Source: an uncultured Clostridia bacterium
GTDB taxonomy: Bacteria > Bacillota > Clostridia > Christensenellales > Aristaeellaceae
DNA: 19,227 nt
Direction: 5' to 3'
Assembly: GCA_934643535.1 (NCBI GenBank)
Contig: CAKUCE010000021.1
Location: 1-19,227, forward strand
A program made the translations under genes and the position numbers. The notes beneath the pieces are model-generated. The model was not told the origin of the DNA, did no database searches, and saw nothing but the letters and a program-made list of their open reading frames with translations. Shown piece after piece: positions 13,793-19,227 of the stretch. Position 1 is the stretch's first letter, and each line of letters opens with the position of its first letter.

Positions 13793-14919
13793 TGAAAAAG
13801 CTGAAACTGATGACCATTCTGGGCACCCGGCCGGAGATCATCCGCCTGTCCGCCGTCATTCGCACCGCCGACCGGTATTTCGATCATATTCTGGTGCATA
13901 CCGGCCAGAACTACGACCCCAACCTGAACGATATTTTCTTCAAGGAGCTGGAGCTGCGGGCCCCGGACTACTATCTGGACGCGGTGGGCGGCGATCTGGG
14001 CGAGACCATGGGCAATATCATCGCCGCCAGCTACAAGGTCATCCGGAAGGAACAGCCCGACGCGCTGCTGGTGCTGGGCGATACCAACTCCGCCCTGAGC
14101 GCCATCTCCGCCAAGCGGCTGAAGGTGCCGATCTTCCACATGGAGGCGGGCAACCGCTGCTGGGACTGGAACGTCAGCGAAATGATCAACCGCAAGATCG
14201 TGGATCATATTTCCGACATCAACCTGCCCTACACCGAAAACAGCCGCCGCTACCTGCTCAGTGAGGGCATCGACGGCAAGACCATCTTCGTCACCGGTTC
14301 CCCCATGCGGGAGGTGCTGAACCACGCCATGCCCGGCATTGAAAAAAGCGACGTGCTGGAACGGCTGGGATTGGAAAAGGGCAAGTATATCCTCGTTTCC
14401 GCTCACCGGGAGGAAAACATTGATCTGGAAGACAATTTCTTCTCCCTGATGAACGCCATCAACCACATGGCGGAGACCTATCAGGTGCCGGTGATCTACT
14501 CCACCCATCCCCGCAGCCGGAAGTTCATTGAGCAGCGGCATTTCCAGTTCCATCCGCTGGTGCGCAGCCTGCCGCCCTTCGGCCTGTTCGACTACAATCA
14601 TTTGCAGATGAACAGTCTGGTGGTGTTGTCCGACAGCGGCACCCTCAGCGAGGAAAGCGCCATGCTGGGCTTCTGCGGCGTGCTGATCCGCACGTCCACC
14701 GAGCGGCCCGAGGTGCTGGACAAGGGCACCGTGGTCATCGGCGGCATCACGCAGGAAAGCGTGCAGCAGGCTGCCGAGCTGGCCATCGCCATGCAGGCCG
14801 CAGGGGAGCCCCGGGCCATGCCCCTGGATTACGAGGACGTGAACGTGGGCGCGAAGGTGGTCAAGCTCATTCAGAGCTACACCCCCATCGTCAACGAGAC
14901 TGTCTGGCTGAAGCGATAA
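13792..14919 (+). CDS. capG: CapG-like UDP-sugar 2-epimerase (WecB family)
   Basis: This 375-residue enzyme belongs to the non-hydrolysing UDP-GlcNAc 2-epimerase family. Motifs are GTRPE (11-15), GDTNS (96-100), HMEAG with E118, SAHREEN (203-209) and DSGTLSEES near the end. The NRCWDW segment and INRKIVDHISDINLPYTEN resemble CapG/FnlC, which converts the CapF product to UDP-L-FucNAc. That specific role is supported by capF next door. The usual PEE motif reads SEM at 129-131; the first Glu (E130, the catalytic one in WecB) is kept. The ATG overlaps the capF stop by one base, and the ribosome site AAAGGAG lies inside capF. The MATE gene follows 21 bases downstream. Confidence 0.92.
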   Translation: MKKLKLMTILGTRPEIIRLSAVIRTADRYFDHILVHTGQNYDPNLNDIFFKELELRAPDYYLDAVGGDLGETMGNIIAASYKVIRKEQPDALLVLGDTNSALSAISAKRLKVPIFHMEAGNRCWDWNVSEMINRKIVDHISDINLPYTENSRRYLLSEGIDGKTIFVTGSPMREVLNHAMPGIEKSDVLERLGLEKGKYILVSAHREENIDLEDNFFSLMNAINHMAETYQVPVIYSTHPRSRKFIEQRHFQFHPLVRSLPPFGLFDYNHLQMNSLVVLSDSGTLSEESAMLGFCGVLIRTSTERPEVLDKGTVVIGGITQESVQQAAELAIAMQAAGEPRAMPLDYEDVNVGAKVVKLIQSYTPIVNETVWLKR

Positions 14920-14940
14920 TGATTTCGGAGGAACGTTCCC

Positions 14941-16353
14941 TTGAATCAGTCAAAGAACCGCGCGAAGGAGCGCTGGGCCATGCTGCCCGTGATTTTCGCT
15001 CTGGCATGGCCTACCATGCTGGAAGAACTGATGCAGACGCTGGTGCAGTACATCGACACCGCCATGGTGGGGGCGCTGGGCACAGAGGCCACCGCTGCCG
15101 TAGGGGCCACCAGCACCGTAGGCTGGATGGTGGGCAGCTCCATCTCCGCGCTGGGCGTCGGGTTTCTGGCTTACATTGCCAAAGCCTGCGGCGCGGGCCG
15201 GAAGCAGGAGGCCCATCAGGCCTCGGCGCAGGCCGCCATGGTGGCCTGCATCGTGGGCGCGCTCTTTACCGCGCTGACCCTGAGCCTGAGCCCCATGGTG
15301 CCGGTATGGATGCAGGTGGATCCCGCCATCCGGGAGCTGACCCACCGGTATTTCTTCATTCTGTACGTGCCCATGCTCTTCCGCACGGCCAGCATCCTCT
15401 TCGGCACGGTGCTGCGGGCGGCGGGCGACACCAAGACCCCCATGCGGGTGGGCGTGCTGATGAACCTGATCAATATCGTGCTGAACTTCCTGCTGATTTA
15501 TCCCAGCCGGGAGATCGGCCTGTTTTCCCACCGGGTCAGCGTATACGGCGCGGGGATGGGGGTGGAGGGCGCGGCCATCGCCAGCGCCATTTCCTACACG
15601 GTCGGCGGCATGTTGATTACGGCGGTGCTGTGGAGGCATCCTATGGTGTCGCCCAAGGGCTGCAGCCTGCGGCCCGACGGCCGGGTGCTTCGCCCCTGCC
15701 TGAAGGTGGCGCTGCCCAATATGCTGCAGCGCTTCGGCACCTCGCTGGGCTACGTGGTGTTCGCCTCCATGATCAACGCGCTGGGCCAGACGGCCACCGC
15801 CGCCCATACCATCGCCAATACGGTGGAGTCCGCCTTCTACATTCCCGGCTTCGGCATGCAGACCGCCGCCGCCACCCTGTCCGGCAACGCGCTGGGGGCT
15901 GGCGACAACGACCGCATGAAGCGGCTGGCCCACACCATCCTGCCGCTGGAAGTGGGGCTGATGATCGTTTCCGGCGGGCTGCTGTTTGCCTTTGCCCGGC
16001 CCCTGATGTCGCTGTTTTCCGCCGATGAGCAGGTCATTGCGCTGGGCAGCACGGTACTGCGGATGGTGGCCGTCTCCGAGCCCTTCTACGGCGTGCCCAT
16101 CGTCATCGAGGGCATGATGCAGGGCGTGGGACGGACGCTGGTGCCGTTCTTGTTCAACCTGACGGGTATGTGGGGTGTGCGCATTGCGGGCACCTTCGTC
16201 TGCACCCGGCTTCTGGGGCTGGGGCTGGAGGCGGCGTGGGCCTGCATGATCGCCCACAACCTGCTGCTCTGCCTCCTGTTCAGCCTGCATTTCCGCCGGG
16301 GCGCGTGGAATCCCCTGAACGCAAAGGGTGCAGCTGCGTCATGCTCAGAATAA
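14941..16353 (+). CDS. MATE-family efflux transporter
   Basis: This 470-residue membrane protein has about 12 segments and fits NorM/DinF-type MATE transporters, which export organic cations or drugs using Na+ or H+ gradients. The first helix region has FALAWPTMLEELMQTLVQYIDTAMVG. The middle has LRAAGDTKTPMRVGVLMNLINIVLN (roughly residues 158-182), a hallmark of the family. The second half repeats the pattern with PNMLQRFGTSLGYVVFASMIN. It uses a TTG start at 14941 with GGAGG 9 bases before it. It lies 21 bases after capG and before the terminator at 16382, so it is probably co-transcribed with capF and capG. MATE and Wzx share the MOP superfamily, but this one looks like a true MATE protein. 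The cargo is unknown. Confidence 0.93.
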   Translation: MNQSKNRAKERWAMLPVIFALAWPTMLEELMQTLVQYIDTAMVGALGTEATAAVGATSTVGWMVGSSISALGVGFLAYIAKACGAGRKQEAHQASAQAAMVACIVGALFTALTLSLSPMVPVWMQVDPAIRELTHRYFFILYVPMLFRTASILFGTVLRAAGDTKTPMRVGVLMNLINIVLNFLLIYPSREIGLFSHRVSVYGAGMGVEGAAIASAISYTVGGMLITAVLWRHPMVSPKGCSLRPDGRVLRPCLKVALPNMLQRFGTSLGYVVFASMINALGQTATAAHTIANTVESAFYIPGFGMQTAAATLSGNALGAGDNDRMKRLAHTILPLEVGLMIVSGGLLFAFARPLMSLFSADEQVIALGSTVLRMVAVSEPFYGVPIVIEGMMQGVGRTLVPFLFNLTGMWGVRIAGTFVCTRLLGLGLEAAWACMIAHNLLLCLLFSLHFRRGAWNPLNAKGAAASCSE

Positions 16354-16381
16354 AAAATAGACCGTATAAAAACGAAGAAAG

Positions 16382-16416
16382 CGCCTGAAGGAACCCGGAA
16401 AGCCTTCAGGCGTTTT
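16382..16416 (+). terminator. Terminator of the capF-capG-MATE operon
   Basis: A perfect 10-bp stem pairs 16382-16391 with 16403-16412 around an 11-base loop and is followed by TTTTCATT. It starts 28 bases after the MATE stop. Apart from this hairpin and the next promoter and leader, nothing was seen in 16354-16638. Confidence 0.85.
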
Positions 16417-16511
16417 CATTCCGCCCATAAAACCATTTTGCCGGAGAACGCCGTACCGCTTGCAGCAGCCGATGTGCTTCCCGCTTGAGGCCCCTCTGAA
16501 AAACACCGCCC

Positions 16512-16540
16512 TTGACCCATCCCGTTCCATGGACTACAAT
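16512..16540 (+). promoter_or_regulatory. Sigma-A promoter of the galM operon
   Basis: TTGACC (16512-16517), a 17-base spacer and TACAAT (16535-16540). The predicted leader to the galM ATG is about 90 bases and contains the hairpin at 16558-16595. Confidence 0.85.
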
Positions 16541-16557
16541 AAAGGAAGAACCTGCCT

Positions 16558-16595
16558 CTCCGCCCTTCTTAGGGGGGCCCCAAGAAGGGGCGGAG
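16558..16595 (+). promoter_or_regulatory. Structured 5' leader hairpin before galM
   Basis: Positions 16558-16570 (CTCCGCCCTTCTT) pair with 16582-16595 (AAGAAGGGGCGGAG) with a single extra G opposite. The 11-base loop AGGGGGGCCCC can itself pair. Outer bases GAACCTG (16548-16554) and CAGGGTTC (16609-16616) could close a larger domain. No T-run follows, so it is not a plain terminator. It matches no riboswitch class I recognise. Confidence 0.5.
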
Positions 16596-16638
16596 GGTGT
16601 AGACCTGACAGGGTTCCATTCGGAAGGAGGACGTTTTC

Positions 16639-17694
16639 ATGAGCATCTCTCGGAAATATTTTGACAAAACCGCCCGCGGCGACGAAGTGACCCAATATAC
16701 GCTTACCAATCATCAGGGGGCCAGCGTCAGCGTGATTGACTTCGGCGGCATTGTGACCAGCATCGTGGTGCCAGACCGGGACGGCAAGCTGGCCGACGTG
16801 AACCTGGGCTACGATGTGGTGGACACCTACGACGGCAAGGGCGGCAGTATGGGCGCGCTCATCGGCCGGGTGGGAAACCGCATCGGCGGCGCGGCGTTCG
16901 ATCTGGAAGGCCATCATTACGTGCTGGGCAAGAACAACGGCGAAAACAACCTGCACGGCGGCCCGGAGGGCTTCAGCCAGCGGATGTGGAAGGCCGAGCC
17001 CATCGAAGGCAGGAACGGCGACACTCTGCGGCTGACGCTGACCAGCCCCGACGGGGATCAGGGATTCCCCGGCAAGCTGGACGTGACCGTGGACTACACC
17101 TGGAACGACGCCTGTGAGCTGGGTATCCACTATATGGCCGTTACCGATAAGCCCACCCTGTGCAACATGACGAATCACGCCTATTTCAATCTGGACGGCC
17201 ACGACGCGGGCACGGTGGAGGAGCTGACGCTGCAGATCAACGCAGACAGCGTTACCGAGGCCGACCCCGCGCTGATCCCCACCGGACGGCTGCTGCCCCA
17301 GAAGGGTCTGGCCTACGACTTCACCGAGGAGGTCCGGCTGGGCGATGTGCTGGCCAAAACCCCCGTGGACCCCGTCATGCGGGATGCGGGCGGCGTGGAC
17401 TTCAACTTCTGCGCGGGCCGGGATCGGGAAACCAAGCTGATCGCCACACTGCGCTCTCCCAAAACCGGACGGCGCATGGACGTGATCACCGATCAGCCCG
17501 GCGTGCAGTGCTACACCGGCCAGGGACTTGACAACACCGGCAAGGGCGGCGTTCACTACGGCCGTTATGCGGGCGTGTGTCTGGAGACCCAGCACTATCC
17601 CGACGCCATCCATCATCCCCATTTCGAAAGCTACGTGCTGCGTCCTCAGGACAAGTACGACACCTTCACCATCTACCGTTTCACCGTAGAATAA
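16639..17694 (+). CDS. galM: Aldose 1-epimerase (mutarotase)
   Basis: This 351-residue enzyme interconverts alpha and beta anomers of glucose or galactose, feeding the Leloir pathway or other sugar use. Motifs are GRVGNRI (76-82), NNLHGG (103-108) with H106, GFPG (142-145), NHAYFNL (179-185) with the catalytic acid H180, VDFNF (253-257), and CLETQHYPDAIHH with the catalytic base E316. Length is normal. The ATG at 16639 has GGAGG 8 bases upstream. No galactose kinase, uridylyltransferase or sugar transporter is nearby. The gene is followed 36 bases later by the DUF2804 gene with no terminator between. Confidence 0.96.
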   Translation: MSISRKYFDKTARGDEVTQYTLTNHQGASVSVIDFGGIVTSIVVPDRDGKLADVNLGYDVVDTYDGKGGSMGALIGRVGNRIGGAAFDLEGHHYVLGKNNGENNLHGGPEGFSQRMWKAEPIEGRNGDTLRLTLTSPDGDQGFPGKLDVTVDYTWNDACELGIHYMAVTDKPTLCNMTNHAYFNLDGHDAGTVEELTLQINADSVTEADPALIPTGRLLPQKGLAYDFTEEVRLGDVLAKTPVDPVMRDAGGVDFNFCAGRDRETKLIATLRSPKTGRRMDVITDQPGVQCYTGQGLDNTGKGGVHYGRYAGVCLETQHYPDAIHHPHFESYVLRPQDKYDTFTIYRFTVE

Positions 17695-17730
17695 TCAGGC
17701 GAGGGCTTTCCACCCGGAAGGAGGCGCTTT

Positions 17731-18765
17731 ATGTCCAACCAGTTTCGCATGACCGACGGCCCGCTGCTGGACGCTCAGGGCCAGCTGATTGAAAAAGGCT
17801 ACCAGACCCGGCTGAGCCGCGTCTACGACCGGCGTGCCATCCGGGCGGGAGCAATGCGCATCAAGGAATGGGACTACTACTGCATTACCTCCGGCAGCAG
17901 AGTGCTGGCGCTGACCATTGCGGACAACAGCTACATGGGACTGGACAGCATTTCCCTGCTGGATGTGGAGGCGGGCTGGCAGCACACCCGCAGCATCATG
18001 CGGGCTTTCCCCATGGGCAAGACCGGTTTGCCCTCCACCAGTGCCCGAGGCGACGTCTGTGTCAGCGGCAAGGACTATTTCCTTCGTTTTCAAAACGACG
18101 GACGCGTCCGGGTGCTGGATGCGCAGATGGGCAGCTTCCAGCCCGGAAAGACGCTCAGGGCCCATCTGGTGCTGACGGACGAGCCGGAGGATTCCATGGT
18201 GATCGCCACGCCCTTTGCGGGCAAACCCCGGCACTTCTATTACAACCAGAAGATCAACTGTCTTTCCGCCGAGGGTGAAGTGGTCTTCGACGGGCAGGTT
18301 TATCCTTTCCGCAAGGAAGATTCCATGGCGGTGCTGGACTGGGGCCGGGGCGTTTGGACCTACAGGAACACGTGGTACTGGAGCAGCCTGAGCGCCCGCA
18401 TCGACGGGGTGCCCTTCGGTTTCAATCTGGGCTACGGTTTCGGGGATGTGAGCGCTGCCAGCGAGAACATGCTTTTCTACGACGGCAGGGCTTTCAAGCT
18501 GGACAAGGTAGAATTCCGCATTCCGAAGACCCCGGACGGCAAGGACGATTTTCTCAAGCCATGGTCCGTCGTGGACAACGAAGGCCGTCTGAATCTGACC
18601 TTCACCCCTGCCCTGGACCGGGCCAGCCTGACCAGCGCCCTCGTCATCGAGAGCGACCAGCACCAGGTCTTCGGCTACTTTGACGGCGACGTTCGCTTTG
18701 GCGACGTCCCGCTCCACCTCTCCCATCTCCTTGGCTTTGCCGAAAAGGTCCGCAACAAATGGTGA
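17731..18765 (+). CDS. DUF2804 family protein
   Basis: This 344-residue protein is recognised as DUF2804 by its hallmark DWGRGVWTYRNTWYW (203-217) and the following GVPFGFNLGYGFGD. It is predicted to be mostly beta strands, with many aromatic residues and no signal peptide or membrane segment. It is probably a cytoplasmic beta-barrel or lipocalin-like fold. The function of the family is not known to me. The ATG at 17731 has AAGGAGG 6 bases upstream, and it forms a two-gene unit with galM. That might indicate carbohydrate-related work, but co-transcription is the only hint. It ends directly at the hairpin at 18766-18784. Confidence 0.88.
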   Translation: MSNQFRMTDGPLLDAQGQLIEKGYQTRLSRVYDRRAIRAGAMRIKEWDYYCITSGSRVLALTIADNSYMGLDSISLLDVEAGWQHTRSIMRAFPMGKTGLPSTSARGDVCVSGKDYFLRFQNDGRVRVLDAQMGSFQPGKTLRAHLVLTDEPEDSMVIATPFAGKPRHFYYNQKINCLSAEGEVVFDGQVYPFRKEDSMAVLDWGRGVWTYRNTWYWSSLSARIDGVPFGFNLGYGFGDVSAASENMLFYDGRAFKLDKVEFRIPKTPDGKDDFLKPWSVVDNEGRLNLTFTPALDRASLTSALVIESDQHQVFGYFDGDVRFGDVPLHLSHLLGFAEKVRNKW

Positions 18766-18811
18766 GCAGGGGGTGACCCCCTGCACCCCACACCGCGCCC
18801 ATAGGGCGCGG
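18766..18811 (+). other. Two perfect hairpins right after DUF2804
   Basis: Immediately after the stop codon, GCAGGGGG (18766-18773) pairs with CCCCCTGC (18777-18784). Then CCGCGCCC (18793-18800) pairs with GGGCGCGG (18804-18811). Both have 8-bp perfect GC-rich stems and 3-base loops, but no T-run follows. They may protect the mRNA end or serve as a factor-dependent stop. Confidence 0.6.
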
Positions 18812-19059
18812 GGCTGTAGAGATAAGTATGGCGCTTTGGAAACGCTCGGCGGAAGGCCTCGCGTTTCCGGCGCTTTCGTCCCCAAGGCCGCCGCTCGGCG
18901 ACGGGCCTCGCGGCTCGCGCCAAAGGCCAACATGGTTTCCCAAACCCGCTGGTTGGTGGCCCTGCTGATTTGGCCCCGCCACGCCAAAGCATCCCAACCC
19001 GCAAGGCTTGCGTATGCCCTACGCCGACCGCGGGGGCGAGGGCGGCGATAGGCAGCGGA
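18812..19059. other. Intergenic stretch, no supported gene
   Basis: Several frames are open here on both strands because of the high GC content, but none has a good ribosome site or recognisable protein. It holds another perfect 8-bp hairpin (GGAAACGC 18838-18845 with GCGTTTCC 18861-18868). It also has a direct repeat, CGCTCGGCG-nnn-GGCCTCGCG, at 18843-18863 and 18892-18912 (18 of 21 bases identical). Confidence 0.5.
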
Positions 19060-19198
19060 GGGAAAAAGGCCCGCCCATTTTGACGGCGGAAATAGGCGAG
19101 TTCGGAGCGCGCCGGATCGCAGGTGGAATTTGGCCAATCATGCTGCGCGCGACATAACGAGCCCCGCCGCCAAAATGGGCAATAGAAGCCTTTTTCCC
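19060..19198. repeat. Imperfect inverted repeat of about 140 bp
   Basis: The left arm 19060-19089 (GGGAAAAAGGC, GCCCATTTT, ACGGCGG) and the reverse complement of the right arm 19164-19198 (GGGAAAAAGGC, GCCCATTTT, GGCGGCGG) share their blocks in the same order. The right arm has about 5 extra bases in the middle. The 74-base interior also carries GCGCGC near both sides. It codes for nothing recognisable and may be a MITE-like or REP-like element. Confidence 0.65.
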
Positions 19199-19227
19199 GG
19201 AGTCGCCGTGCCGCTGGCTTTCTTTTG

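Noticed and set aside
14950..16290. Long minus-strand open frame opposite the MATE gene
   Set aside because: It is a Gln/His/Gly-rich shadow with no start signal.
18680..19051. Plus-strand Arg/Ala-rich frame running past the DUF2804 stop
   Set aside because: It begins inside DUF2804 in another frame with no ribosome site. The sequence is dominated by hairpins and repeats, so I treat it as non-coding.
17695..19137. 480-residue minus-strand open frame over DUF2804 and the right edge
   Set aside because: The DUF2804 hallmark on the plus strand explains the region; the antisense protein has no recognised motif or ribosome site.

Overview
The window looks like chromosome from a GC-rich Clostridia species, probably an Oscillospiraceae-type gut anaerobe. 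This rests on strong AGGAGG-type ribosome binding sites, frequent TTG/GTG starts, sigma-A promoters with 17-bp spacers, and gene families such as Obg, YhbY, PepT and DUF2804. It is inferred from gene content and style, not from a marker gene. No rRNA, tRNA, CRISPR array, transposase or phage gene was seen.

Layout, left to right. (1) Positions 1-5257, minus strand: a promoter at 5218-5246 drives a sugar aminotransferase (DegT family), a Wzx-like flippase, an ATP-grasp ligase and peptidase T, ending at a hairpin at 337-371. A small gene with a ribbon-helix-helix look lies beyond it. (2) 5261-6831, minus strand: a 75-residue orphan gene with its own promoter and terminator, and a cation diffusion facilitator. 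(3) 6941-7786, plus strand: a LysM protein with eight 36-bp repeats, no signal peptide and a possible sporulation sigma-E promoter. (4) 7789-12481, minus strand: a housekeeping and nucleic-acid operon in transcription order nth, obg, a cysteine-rich mini-protein, yhbY, a PD-(D/E)XK-like nuclease and a SMARCAL1-like SNF2 helicase. Several of its genes overlap by 4-8 bases. (5) 12542-16416, plus strand: a consensus promoter drives capF, capG and a MATE transporter, ending at a terminator. (6) 16512-18765, plus strand: a promoter, a structured leader, aldose 1-epimerase and a DUF2804 protein. (7) 18766-19227: about 460 bp without a convincing gene, full of hairpins and ending in a roughly 140-bp imperfect inverted repeat.

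Two surface-glycan gene sets (aminotransferase/flippase/ATP-grasp and capF/capG) flank a conserved core operon. Neither contains a glycosyltransferase, and CapE, the first enzyme of the UDP-L-FucNAc route, is absent from the window. The most interesting items are the mini-protein and nuclease-helicase pair inside the obg operon, the repeat-bearing LysM protein with a possible sporulation promoter, and the structured right-hand edge.
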